This document shows positions 43,941-52,050 of a stretch of 64,000 bases of DNA, in pieces. Both the position numbers and the translations under genes were made by a program. Under the pieces are notes generated by a model. It was not told where the DNA came from, made no database searches, and worked only from the letters and a program-made list of their open reading frames with translations. This stretch comes from Enterobacter wuhouensis (lineage in GTDB: Bacteria > Pseudomonadota > Gammaproteobacteria > Enterobacterales > Enterobacteriaceae), in assembly GCF_004331265.1 (NCBI RefSeq), contig NZ_SJOO01000005.1:62001-126000 (forward strand). The letters run 5' to 3'. Position 1 is the stretch's first letter; each line of letters begins with the position of its first letter.

Positions 43941-45467
43941 GTGCGAAACGTAATTATTCCCCTGGCAAGCGCCATTATTCTTTTTTTAGCCGGCATGCTT
44001 ATTCTCAACTGGCAGCTGTGGCATATGGCGACCCGGAGTAGCGCAGATGCTGCCAGCATCAGCAGTCGAAAAATTGATAACATGCTCGCTGAAGCGGTGA
44101 GCGCAGCAAAAACGGCGCAGGAGGTTGCGGCGCTAGGATGTACCCGTGCCGGACAGCTGGATTTAGGCACCGAAGCCGCATTGAAACCGCATTTGCGCGC
44201 CATCATGATCCAGCAGAACGATTCAATTGTGTGCACTTCTCTGCCGGGGAATGGACTGCTGCTCGTCCACCCTGAACGCCTCCCCCATGAACGTCTGATG
44301 CTTTTACCGGGAAGCCTGACGGTGAACGGTCTGCCGGTGTTGATTTTTCAGATGCCGATCCCGGAAGGACGGGTCATTGTCAGCATTAGCGATGCGCATC
44401 TTCACGATGTTCTCGCCGGCGTGCCGGATGAAACTGCCCTGGCTTTGGCTGTCGGCGGGCGGATGATTCAGCGCAACGGGCTGATTACCGGGGCTCCTGC
44501 TGCTCAATCCTCACTGTTGATGATGCCGTCACGCTACTTTCCGTTCAGCATGGTCTGGCAGCCTCCCGCCTTTTTCAGCCTGCCGCGCCTGCTGCAGCAA
44601 GGGTGGAGCCTGATGCTCCTTATTCTTGTTCTGTCAGTGGCGGTCGGGGTGCTCATCCGCCATTACCGGGGGAAAAACACCTCTTTTGAAGACGACCTGC
44701 GCAAGGCCATTATGAACGGGCAAATCGTTCCGTATTATCAGCCGATAGTGAATGGGGATACCGGTGGGCTGTACGGTGTCGAAGTGCTGGCGAGGTGGAA
44801 GCACCCCAAATCTGGTTTCATTCCACCGGACGTGTTTATCCCGATTGCTGAACGCAGTGGCTTAATTATTCCATTAACTACCGGACTCATGGCAAAAGTG
44901 GTTAACCAGCTTCAACCGCTTTTGCCCAAGCTGCCGGAGGGATTCCACATTGGGGTAAACATAAGCGCCAGGCATATCAATGCGCCGTCTTTTATCGCGG
45001 ACTGCAGCGTGTTTGAGGAAGGTTTCGGGGGCAAAAAGGTCAAGCTGGTTCTGGAAGTCACCGAGCGCGAGCCGTTGATTGATAATCCTCATCTGGTGGA
45101 AAATCTTAATGCGTTGCATAAGGCCGGCTTTGTGATTGCGCTGGATGATTTTGGTACCGGCTATTCCGGACTATCCTGCCTGAATGCGCTCGCTATCGAT
45201 TACATCAAAATCGATAAAAGCTTTGTGAACAGGGTTTCAGGGGAAAAAGACTCAACGATCCTGCTGGACTGCGTCATTGAGCTGGCTAAGAAACTCTCGT
45301 TACGCATTGTCGCTGAGGGCGTTGAAACGAAAGAGCAGCTGGATTATCTCAACCGTAATGAGATAACCCTGCTGCAGGGCTACTATTTTGGCAAACCCGT
45401 CTCTTACGTCGATTTCATCAAGGTGCTGTTGTCCAAACCCCGGGAGATGAGGGTGGTGCAGGGGTAA
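43941..45467 (+). CDS. pdeG: PdeG-like CSS-EAL phosphodiesterase
   Basis: 508-residue protein close to E. coli PdeG (YcgG): N-terminus RNVIIPLASAIILFLAGML, GTEAALKPHLRAI and SLPGN in the periplasmic CSS domain, TM2 near 225-245, then EAL with EVLARWKHP, GVNISARH, LVLEVTEREPL, IALDDFGTGYSGLS, IDYIKIDKSF, VAEGVETKEQ and LLQGYYFGKP, all canonical, so active hydrolysis of c-di-GMP is expected. Start is GTG 43941 after AAGGAA. Divergent from the EAL gene at 42203. Confidence 0.9.
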   Translation: MRNVIIPLASAIILFLAGMLILNWQLWHMATRSSADAASISSRKIDNMLAEAVSAAKTAQEVAALGCTRAGQLDLGTEAALKPHLRAIMIQQNDSIVCTSLPGNGLLLVHPERLPHERLMLLPGSLTVNGLPVLIFQMPIPEGRVIVSISDAHLHDVLAGVPDETALALAVGGRMIQRNGLITGAPAAQSSLLMMPSRYFPFSMVWQPPAFFSLPRLLQQGWSLMLLILVLSVAVGVLIRHYRGKNTSFEDDLRKAIMNGQIVPYYQPIVNGDTGGLYGVEVLARWKHPKSGFIPPDVFIPIAERSGLIIPLTTGLMAKVVNQLQPLLPKLPEGFHIGVNISARHINAPSFIADCSVFEEGFGGKKVKLVLEVTEREPLIDNPHLVENLNALHKAGFVIALDDFGTGYSGLSCLNALAIDYIKIDKSFVNRVSGEKDSTILLDCVIELAKKLSLRIVAEGVETKEQLDYLNRNEITLLQGYYFGKPVSYVDFIKVLLSKPREMRVVQG

Positions 45468-45471
45468 AAAA

Positions 45472-45492
45472 AAAGCCCACTGAAAAGTGGGC
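45472..45492 (-). terminator. Minus-oriented terminator just past pdeG
   Basis: GCCCACT and AGTGGGC arms around GAAA, with a nine-base A run on the left, that is a T run on the minus strand. It terminates leftward transcription although the adjacent pdeG is read rightward. Confidence 0.65.
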
Positions 45493-45559
45493 AAGAAATA
45501 CTGGAAGCAATGTGAGCAATGTCGTACTGAATACCTGAGTGTTTTGCTCAACTATTCAG

Positions 45560-45586
45560 TGTTGAGAAAGATAATCTTTCTCAACA
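45560..45586. repeat. 27-bp palindrome between pdeG and yeaQ
   Basis: Perfect 13-base arms TGTTGAGAAAGAT and ATCTTTCTCAACA around one central A. The single-base centre is unlike a terminator loop and suggests a dimeric protein binding site. A smaller stem (CCCCAC...GTGGG) with a T run follows at about 45597-45627. Confidence 0.7.
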
Positions 45587-45748
45587 AAATATGCAACCCC
45601 ACGTTTAATGTGGGCCGTGATTTTTTTGTGATTAATAAATCATCAGACGGGCAGTGTGATGCTTATCACAAATTTCCTTTTCTGGAACCTGTGCTATCCT
45701 TTTCTGTGTCGTTGATTTAATGACAAAAACCATACAGAGAGGAAAGTT

Positions 45749-45997
45749 ATGGGAATTTTATCCTGGATTATCTTTGGGCTGATTGCGGGTATCCTGGCGA
45801 AGTGGATTATGCCGGGCAAAGATGGCGGTGGGTTTATCGTCACCGTTATACTGGGGATTATCGGCGCGGTCGTCGGTGGTTGGATCAGTACGCTGTTCGG
45901 CTTTGGCAAAGTTGATGGTTTCAACTTTGGCAGCTTTGCCGTCGCGGTCATCGGTGCGCTGGTTGTTCTGTTTATCTACAGAAAAATCAAAAGCTAA
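45749..45997 (+). CDS. yeaQ: YeaQ, GlsB/YeaQ/YmgE family membrane protein
   Basis: 82-residue inner-membrane protein with three hydrophobic segments (4-20, 27-47, 58-77), family formerly called transglycosylase-associated, stress-linked, function unknown. The ending KVDGFNFGSFAVAVIGALVVLFIYRKIKS and start MGILSWIIFGLIAGILAKWIMPG identify YeaQ rather than YmgE. Good ribosome site GAGAGGAAAG. Confidence 0.93.
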   Translation: MGILSWIIFGLIAGILAKWIMPGKDGGGFIVTVILGIIGAVVGGWISTLFGFGKVDGFNFGSFAVAVIGALVVLFIYRKIKS

Positions 45998-46049
45998 AAC
46001 TGATAAGTGTTGAAAAAGGCTGCCGGATGGCGGCCTTTTTACTGCCCGT

Positions 46050-46124
46050 TTACCAACAGCCGAACTGTGTACCGGCAACGGCTACGATGGCGACAATCAG
46101 CATAATAATGGTTGTTTTTCTCAC
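46050..46124 (-). CDS. yoaJ: YoaJ, 24-residue membrane protein
   Basis: Tiny single-span protein MRKTTIIMLIVAIVAVAG followed by TQFGCW, matching E. coli YoaJ. It starts with GTG immediately after the yoaK stop (TAAGTG), so the two are translationally coupled. A G-rich stretch at the end of yoaK can serve as ribosome site. Confidence 0.85.
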   Translation of the reverse strand: MRKTTIIMLIVAIVAVAGTQFGCW

Positions 46125-46223
46125 TTATGCCCCCGGCGCTGCGTAACCGCCGACAAAAAACCATGTCAAAAATACCACCGCCGTTATAAAAATAACGACC
46201 GGAAAGAGGATTCCTATTCTCAT
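46125..46223 (-). CDS. yoaK: YoaK, 32-residue membrane protein
   Basis: Small one-span protein beginning MRIGILFPVVIFITAVVF and ending WFFVGGYAAPGA, matching E. coli YoaK at nearly every residue. Forms a two-gene unit with yoaJ, which starts at the next base after its stop. Function unknown. Confidence 0.87.
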   Translation of the reverse strand: MRIGILFPVVIFITAVVFLTWFFVGGYAAPGA

Positions 46224-46268
46224 GCCATCACCTGTTTCGGTTCACATTATGCCGTAGAGTGTACGGGG

Positions 46269-47297
46269 TTAATCCATCGTGACAAAGCGTGTTTTGCTTT
46301 TTCCCTTTTTATCCTGATACATCGCAACGTCAGCAGAGCGTAGCGCGCCGTCCGCATCGGTGGTGGAAGGGTCAACTTCAATCACGCCGAGGCTTGCGCC
46401 CGGGTAAACAATATGGACGTCACCCAGCCAGTAGTCGCCGGCGATACAGGCGCTGAGCCGCGTTTTCAGCAGGTTTAACTGAGCGTCTTTACCCTCGTTG
46501 CCGCTTTTACTCAGGCAGGCGACCATAAACTCGTCCCCACCCAGGCGGCCAATAATATCGTCCTGCGTCTTTTCAACGCTCAACCGTTGACCGACTTGAA
46601 TCAGAAACTGGTCGCCAGCCTCATGTCCGTAGCGGTCATTGATAAGTTTAAAATCATCAAGATCGATAAAGGCAATCATCGCGTTGCGTTTGAGGTGGCG
46701 TGCAAGAGAAAAGAGGGTGGTGAGATCCTCGAAAATCGCCCGGCGGTTAGGCAAGCCCGTAAGCGCATCGGTATAAGAGTGCGAGATAAGCGCGGCGTTC
46801 GCTTCCCGAAGCTGGGCGACCAAGGACTCTTTCTGAATGTACTGGGCGATCAGCCCGGCAAACAGTTTAAGGACCTGCTCACCGCGTTCGCTAAGCTGCT
46901 TCTTTTCCGTGCTGGTGGCGCACAGGGTGCCGTAAAGGGAGCCATCTGCAAGATGAATCGGAATACTCATGTACGTGGTGATGCCAAGCGCTTTTGCCGC
47001 GTCGCAATCCGCCCAGCGCTCTGAGGCCTCGCTACTGTAAAAAGTATTGCTATCAATAGCGCGCTTACAGAGCGTGTCTCCCCAGGGCACGCTCAGCCCT
47101 TCAGGGATCTGCATCTGCTTGCTGTTGCGGGCATAGAGGATATGCTGCAATCGCGCATTAATATCGACCTTCGTGAGGTAGGTCGACTCCATCTCGGTCA
47201 CTATCTCCAGCATTTCCAGGAGTTGACGAACGAGGCTTTCGAGAGATTGCTCGGTGGCGAGAGTTTCTGAAACTCGGGCAAGGATAATATCCGACAT
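46269..47297 (-). CDS. dgcP: DgcP (YeaP), GAF-GGDEF diguanylate cyclase
   Basis: Cytosolic c-di-GMP synthase, located at the cell poles in E. coli. N-terminal GAF domain (about 1-160) with MESTYLTKVD and SIPIHLADGSLYGTLC; GGDEF domain with TDALTGLPNRRA and intact GRLGGDEF. The inhibitory I-site RxxD is absent (TQDD at that place), so product inhibition is not expected. Start 47297 (MSDIILARVSETL) matches E. coli; the frame is open 14 codons upstream. 342 residues. Confidence 0.93.
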   Translation of the reverse strand: MSDIILARVSETLATEQSLESLVRQLLEMLEIVTEMESTYLTKVDINARLQHILYARNSKQMQIPEGLSVPWGDTLCKRAIDSNTFYSSEASERWADCDAAKALGITTYMSIPIHLADGSLYGTLCATSTEKKQLSERGEQVLKLFAGLIAQYIQKESLVAQLREANAALISHSYTDALTGLPNRRAIFEDLTTLFSLARHLKRNAMIAFIDLDDFKLINDRYGHEAGDQFLIQVGQRLSVEKTQDDIIGRLGGDEFMVACLSKSGNEGKDAQLNLLKTRLSACIAGDYWLGDVHIVYPGASLGVIEVDPSTTDADGALRSADVAMYQDKKGKSKTRFVTMD

Positions 47298-47602
47298 GAC
47301 GTAGGTGGACTCCCATACAGAAGACGTCTGCATCTGCATGTTGTGCTGAAATTTTCGGCTTCAGCCATAGTAAAACATGAATATAAAAAATTTAATATAT
47401 TCTGCAGAGTAATGCAGGGGAGAAAAAAAGCCCCGTTGTTGAGCGCGGGGCAAAGACATCTTGATTACGGAATGATGTTCTCTGGTCATATCGAGAACAG
47501 CCGAACTATAGTGTTGAAAAGTGCAGTTAAGATGGAGAAATCATGGAGAAAACGACGACGAGTCGTTACCCTTATGATTTTGAAGAGTTCAAAAGGATCA
47601 AC

Positions 47603-47860
47603 ATGATGAGATATTTACTTCTGGCGCTGGCGTTACCCCTCGCTGCCTGTACCGCAAAGACGACACCGCCGGATGCGCCTAAGCCGCCTCACGCCATCGG
47701 CATGGCTAACCCCGCTTCCGTGTACTGCCTGGAAAAAGGGGGGCAGCAGATCCCGATTCAAAGCCCGCAGGGCGTACGCACCGAGTGCAAATTACCGGGC
47801 GGGGAAACGATCGACGAATGGGAACTCTACCGTCGCGACCACCCTCAACCTGCCAGGTGA
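47603..47860 (+). CDS. yoaF: YoaF, DUF333 lipoprotein
   Basis: Small lipoprotein with lipobox LAAC after a short signal peptide (MMRYLLLALALP), then the DUF333 core ANPASVYCLEKGGQQIPIQ and GGETIDEWELYRRDHP, as in E. coli YoaF. ATG 47603 or 47606 follows AAAGGATC; the open frame starting 20 codons upstream has no support. Function unknown. Divergent from dgcP as in the E. coli neighbourhood. Confidence 0.87.
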   Translation: MMRYLLLALALPLAACTAKTTPPDAPKPPHAIGMANPASVYCLEKGGQQIPIQSPQGVRTECKLPGGETIDEWELYRRDHPQPAR

Positions 47861-47940
47861 CAACGGGAGGTTGACTGCGATACACTTCTCTTTAGGATTA
47901 TTCTTAGCCAGTTTCTGGCACCTTTTACCGCGAGAGAAGT

Positions 47941-48246
47941 ATGTTTCAGTTAAAACCGGGCAGCCTGGCCATTATCGTGGGTGCCCGTACGACGGCCGGC
48001 CGTCGTAACATCGGAAAATCTGTCGAGCTGTTTGGCCTGTGCCAGCCTGGGATGCAGTTTGTTAACCCGGTTAATGGGGTCGTCACGCAGCTACCGGCAA
48101 CCGCAGATCGTGCGCTATGGCTGGTGACCGGGGACGTTTACGCCTTCGATAATCAGCACGGCTTTGCCTTTGTCCGTCCGGAACATCTGCTGCCGCTGAC
48201 GCCAGATGAAGCATCCCAGACGCTCGATGAACTGATGCTCGGCTGA
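47941..48246 (+). CDS. Hypothetical protein, 101 residues
   Basis: I do not recognise this protein. It is soluble in appearance, with no signal peptide or membrane segment, and contains KPGSLAIIVGARTTAGRRNIGKSVEL, suggestive of a small SH3-like beta barrel, then PEHLLPLTPDEASQTLDELM at the end. Start ATG 47941 follows GAGAGAAGT. Its stop abuts the stop of the convergent yeaO with no gap. Codon use resembles the neighbours, so it is probably real. Confidence 0.75.
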   Translation: MFQLKPGSLAIIVGARTTAGRRNIGKSVELFGLCQPGMQFVNPVNGVVTQLPATADRALWLVTGDVYAFDNQHGFAFVRPEHLLPLTPDEASQTLDELMLG

Positions 48247-48591
48247 TTACAGGTCGCGCAGCCAGTTAGCTAACACCAGGGCGTGGTTTTGCTCCGTGTT
48301 TTTCGCGCCATAGAGTAGCGTGACGGTCTGTTTTTTTGCCAGTGCCGCAAGCCGCAAACCTTCGTCCTGATGTTGTGCCAGCTCTTCCCGATACGCCTTG
48401 CCGAAATGTTCAAAGTCGAGCGTGTCGCTATGAAAGGCCTTGCGCAGCGCGTTCGACGGTGTAAGCGTTTTGCACCATTCATCACAGGCGAGGTCGGTTT
48501 TTTTTACGCCGCGAGGCCAGAGTCTGTCCACCAGCACCCGATACCCGTCTTCCTTTTCTGCCTCTTCGTAGACTCGTTTACACTGAATCAT
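48247..48591 (-). CDS. yeaO: YeaO, DUF488 family protein
   Basis: 114-residue protein of unknown function; the DUF488 signature RVLVDRLWPRGVKKTDLACDEW and LLYGAKNTEQNHALVL are clear. Start chosen at ATG 48591 (MIQCKRVYEE) to match E. coli; a TTG start at 48609 would add six residues. Adjacent to the nim genes, as in E. coli. Confidence 0.9.
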   Translation of the reverse strand: MIQCKRVYEEAEKEDGYRVLVDRLWPRGVKKTDLACDEWCKTLTPSNALRKAFHSDTLDFEHFGKAYREELAQHQDEGLRLAALAKKQTVTLLYGAKNTEQNHALVLANWLRDL

Positions 48592-48694
48592 TCGCTTTTT
48601 ACCCCCCAATTTAAAGTATTGTGATAATTACAAAAGATCGGTAGTCTGAGGTTCCTTATGTTACCTGATAATATTCTGGCATAAGGAACCCTTC

Positions 48695-49402
48695 ATGGAA
48701 CACCTCCCGGCTAAAACGACGCTGCGCATTGCCCTGGTTGGCGATTACAATCCCGATGTGATTGCGCATCAGGCGATCCCTTTGGCTATCGACGACGCCG
48801 CAGCCGTACTGGATCTCACCGCAGACTACGACTGGCTTGCCACCACGGAACTGACCAGTCCCGAAGACCTGGTGGGTTACGATGCCATCTGGCTGGTTCC
48901 TGCCAGTCCCTATAAAAACAGTGAAGCGGCCTTTATCGCCGCACGCTATGCGCGTGAAAACAGCGTTCCCTTCCTCGGAACCTGCGGCGGGTTCCAGCAT
49001 GCATTAATTGAGTACGCGCGAAATGTGCTGGGCTGGCGGGATGCCGCGCATGCTGAAACCGATACCGAAGGGACGATGGTCATTGCTCCGCTGAGCTGCT
49101 CGCTGGTGGAAAAAACCGACGCGATCGAGCTGCGCAATAATACCCTCATTGCCAAAGCCTATGGCAGGCTGGAAATTGAGGAAGGCTATCACTGCAATTA
49201 TGGCGTATCGCCAGAATTTGCCCTGGAGCTTGAAGCGGGCGATTTGCGCGTGACGGGCTGGGACGATGGGGGAGAAATCCGTGCCGCCGAGCTGATCACG
49301 CATCCTTTCTTTGTGATCACGCTGTTCCAGCATGAGCGTGCTGCGCTGCAGGGGCGTCCGGTGGTGCTGGTGCAGGCGATGCTGCGCGCGGCGCGCGAAT
49401 AA
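48695..49402 (+). CDS. CTP-synthase-C-terminal-like class I glutamine amidotransferase
   Basis: 235-residue stand-alone GATase-fold protein related to the glutaminase half of PyrG. The nucleophile elbow FLGTCGGFQHA puts Cys at residue 97. The second half has EEGYHCNYGVSPEF and HPFFVITLFQHER; where PyrG has QFHPE, this reads LFQHE, so Gln occupies the catalytic His position and His the next. No partner synthase domain is adjacent. Function unknown; E. coli K-12 has no obvious equivalent between yeaO and nimT that I recall. Confidence 0.8.
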   Translation: MEHLPAKTTLRIALVGDYNPDVIAHQAIPLAIDDAAAVLDLTADYDWLATTELTSPEDLVGYDAIWLVPASPYKNSEAAFIAARYARENSVPFLGTCGGFQHALIEYARNVLGWRDAAHAETDTEGTMVIAPLSCSLVEKTDAIELRNNTLIAKAYGRLEIEEGYHCNYGVSPEFALELEAGDLRVTGWDDGGEIRAAELITHPFFVITLFQHERAALQGRPVVLVQAMLRAARE

Positions 49403-49427
49403 AAAAAGGCAGACCTGCGGGTCTGCC
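49401..49427 (-). terminator. nimT terminator
   Basis: GGCAGACC and GGTCTGCC arms; on the minus strand the stem is followed by seven T. It overlaps the end of the convergent amidotransferase-like gene. Confidence 0.85.
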
Positions 49428-49434
49428 ATGGTGG

Positions 49435-50622
49435 TTAGCGGGGCGCGATCTCCCGGTCACGCCCGGCAAGTACGCCGCAGACGGCCATGACCATCGACGC
49501 CAGCGCGCAGGCTAAGAGTGGAATCCGCCAGTCTCCCACCACGTCGTGAATTTTGCCCATCAGCGGGGGCCCACAGGCGGCAAGCAGATAGCCAATCGAT
49601 TGTGCCATGCCGGACAGGGCGGCAGCCTGATGGGCTGAGCTGGCGCGCAGGCCGATAAACGTCAGGCCGAGGATCATCGTTGCGCCGGAACCGAAGCCAA
49701 ACACCAACGTCCATACCACAGCCATATCAGGTGCAAACCAGAAGCCAGCCGCACTTACCGCACACATCAGTGCCACAAACCCGGCGATGCCGCGCTGATC
49801 TTTCAGTCGATGCAGGATCAGCGGGACGGCAAGCCCGGGAATGGCCGTGGCAAGCTGAAGGAGCCCGTGCATCGAACCCGCCTGCGTTTCGCTGTAGCCG
49901 TGACTGAGCAGTATGGCGGGAAGCCAGCCGATAACGACATAGTAAATCAGGGAGTTAATGCCCAGAAAGAGCGTGACCTGCCAGGCAAGCGCAGAGCGCC
50001 AGATGGCACGATTGTGTAACGCACCGGCGCCCGTCACCGTCGCGGCAGGCGCCTGACGCCACTGTGGCAGCCACAGCAGCAATGCCGCCAGCGGAAAGAC
50101 CATCAGCATCAGCAGCGCGCCGTGCCAGCCGGCATCCCCCAGCGCCAGAGGAACAATCATCGCCGACCCTAGCGCGGCAGACGCGCCCATCGTCAGGGAA
50201 TACGCGCCGGTGAGTCTGGCGACCTGGCCCGGAAAATCCCGTTTGATAAGCCCAGGCAACAGCACGTTACCCAGCGCAATTCCGCACCCGATTACCGCAG
50301 TACCGATAAACAGCCACGTTGCAGAGGGGAGGGAGCGCATGCCGATGCCGGCGCAGATCAGCAGCAGGGCAATAAGCAGGCTGCGCTCCATGCCAATGCG
50401 CCGGGCAACCCCGGCGGCAAGCGGGGAGATGAGCGCGAAGGCCAGCAGCGGCAGCGTGGTGAGCATGCCGGTTTGCGCGGTCGTTAACCCATAGTCATGT
50501 CGGATCGTGTCGAGCAGCGGGGCGGCACCGGTAAAGGTCACGCGAAGCGTCGTGGCAATCATCAGGATGCCCGCGATCAGCAATGCACCCTGTTTCCCTG
50601 AAGGTCGAATAGCAGTAGTCAT
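49435..50622 (-). CDS. nimT: NimT (YeaN), MFS exporter of the CynX/NimT family
   Basis: Major facilitator with 12 predicted TM segments, 395 residues; in E. coli NimT exports 2-nitroimidazole. N-terminal GALLIAGILMIATTLRVTFTGAAPLLDTIRHDYGL and the intracellular loop RRIGMERSLL are typical of the family. Divergent from the AraC-type gene nimR, which represses it in E. coli. Confidence 0.9.
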   Translation of the reverse strand: MTTAIRPSGKQGALLIAGILMIATTLRVTFTGAAPLLDTIRHDYGLTTAQTGMLTTLPLLAFALISPLAAGVARRIGMERSLLIALLLICAGIGMRSLPSATWLFIGTAVIGCGIALGNVLLPGLIKRDFPGQVARLTGAYSLTMGASAALGSAMIVPLALGDAGWHGALLMLMVFPLAALLLWLPQWRQAPAATVTGAGALHNRAIWRSALAWQVTLFLGINSLIYYVVIGWLPAILLSHGYSETQAGSMHGLLQLATAIPGLAVPLILHRLKDQRGIAGFVALMCAVSAAGFWFAPDMAVVWTLVFGFGSGATMILGLTFIGLRASSAHQAAALSGMAQSIGYLLAACGPPLMGKIHDVVGDWRIPLLACALASMVMAVCGVLAGRDREIAPR

Positions 50623-50721
50623 TATTTTCTCTTACGTTCAAGCGAGCGCACACCATACCGATTTTAACGGCCGTTGAAATCAAGCTAAAATGACAGTTTA
50701 TCGCTAATATCGGACAACTTA

Positions 50722-51513
50722 ATGATTGGTCTTGGGCTGGAAGGTTACGATCCCGATAGCCAGCGCGATGCGGCAGTGGCATTCCGCATCCGCGTGGTGG
50801 CGGAAGAGCAGCATATTCCGGAGCATCAGCACCGCAAGGGCCAGCTGATCCTGGCGCTGGGCGGGGCAATCACCTGCGAAGTGGAAAACGCCATGCTGAT
50901 GGTGCCACCGCAGTATGCGGTGTGGATCCCGGGGCAGATGCCGCACAGCAACAAGGCTACGCCGGGCGCGCAGCTGTGCTTTTTGTTTATTGAACCCGGC
51001 GCGCTGGGTTTGCCCGAACGCTGCTGCACGCTGAAAATATCGCCGCTGGTACGCGAGCTGATTTTATCTCTGGCAGAAAAATCGCGCGTGCAGCTGAATG
51101 AACCCACCACCGCGCGGCTTGTCGGCGTGCTGTTTGACGAGCTGCCTTTACAGCCTCAGGAACATCTGCAGCTACCCGTTTCACCTCATCCCAAAATTCG
51201 GCTGATGAGCGAGACCATGGCGAAGGAGCCCGCCGCCTGGCAGACCCTGGCGCAGTGGGCGAGCCATTTTGCCATGAGCGAGCGCAACCTGGCGCGGCTG
51301 GTGGTGAAAGAGACCGGATTGAATTTTCGCCGCTGGCGGCATCAGCTGCAGCTCATTGTTGCCCTACAGCTATTGATTAGCGGGAAGTCGGTGCAGCAGG
51401 TGGCGCAGTCACTGGGTTATGACTCTACCACCGCGTTTATCACCATGTTTAAGAAGGGTTTGGGGCAAACGCCAGCGCGCTATATCGCCAGCCTGACTAC
51501 GACTTCCCAATAA
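50722..51513 (+). CDS. nimR: NimR (YeaM), AraC-family regulator of nimT
   Basis: AraC/XylS regulator of 263 residues with an N-terminal cupin ([21 protein letters not shown], with metal-type His residues) and a C-terminal double HTH ([47 protein letters not shown]). Divergent from nimT across a 100-base intergenic region. Ten residues shorter than E. coli NimR. Its 3' end overlaps yeaL by 17 bases on the other strand. Confidence 0.9.
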   Translation: MIGLGLEGYDPDSQRDAAVAFRIRVVAEEQHIPEHQHRKGQLILALGGAITCEVENAMLMVPPQYAVWIPGQMPHSNKATPGAQLCFLFIEPGALGLPERCCTLKISPLVRELILSLAEKSRVQLNEPTTARLVGVLFDELPLQPQEHLQLPVSPHPKIRLMSETMAKEPAAWQTLAQWASHFAMSERNLARLVVKETGLNFRRWRHQLQLIVALQLLISGKSVQQVAQSLGYDSTTAFITMFKKGLGQTPARYIASLTTTSQ

Positions 51514-51943
51514 ACAGCGACACCAGCCCGGCAGCGATAAGCGGGCCAACCGGCACTCCGCGAAACAGCGCTACGCCGAGCACGGTTCCTACCAGCAGGC
51601 CGGCCACCAGCGAGGGCTGGCTGCTCATCAGTGTGACGCCCCGGCCGCCCAGCCACGAGACAAATACGCCTACCGCGATAGCGATCAGTGATTTCCAGTT
51701 CACGAAGGAGTGCAGGAGGGTCGAGGCGGGTAGCGTCCCGCTGGCGATGGGGGCCATCACGCCGATGGTCAGGATGATAATCCCGATGGTGAGGCCCTGT
51801 TTTTCTATCCACGGGAAGAAGGCGTTGAGCGGGGTCACACGCACGATGATCAACACCAGAATTGAAATAGCAACGGTGGTGTTGTGGCTCACAAAGCCGA
51901 GCGCGGCCAGCGCCAGAAGGATAAGCAGAGTCGGGTCGAACAT
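51497..51943 (-). CDS. yeaL: YeaL, DUF441 family membrane protein
   Basis: 148-residue inner-membrane protein of unknown function with four hydrophobic segments and conserved [26 protein letters not shown]; ends [13 protein letters not shown] 51943 follows GGAGATC-type context on the minus strand. Convergent overlap with nimR, as in E. coli gene order. Confidence 0.92.
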   Translation of the reverse strand: MFDPTLLILLALAALGFVSHNTTVAISILVLIIVRVTPLNAFFPWIEKQGLTIGIIILTIGVMAPIASGTLPASTLLHSFVNWKSLIAIAVGVFVSWLGGRGVTLMSSQPSLVAGLLVGTVLGVALFRGVPVGPLIAAGLVSLFIGKS

Positions 51944-52050
51944 GAGGAGATCCTTGCCAAAAATAGTAAGCCTGCTTACTTTACGCGCAAACGCGAGGGC
52001 AAACAGGCTTTTATCAAAAATTCCTCTATTTTTTGGGCGCTTGCCTGAAT

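Noticed and set aside
45487..45720. 77-codon frame between pdeG and yeaQ
   Set aside because: Overlaps the 27-bp palindrome and a T-rich stem; no ribosome site or conservation signal.
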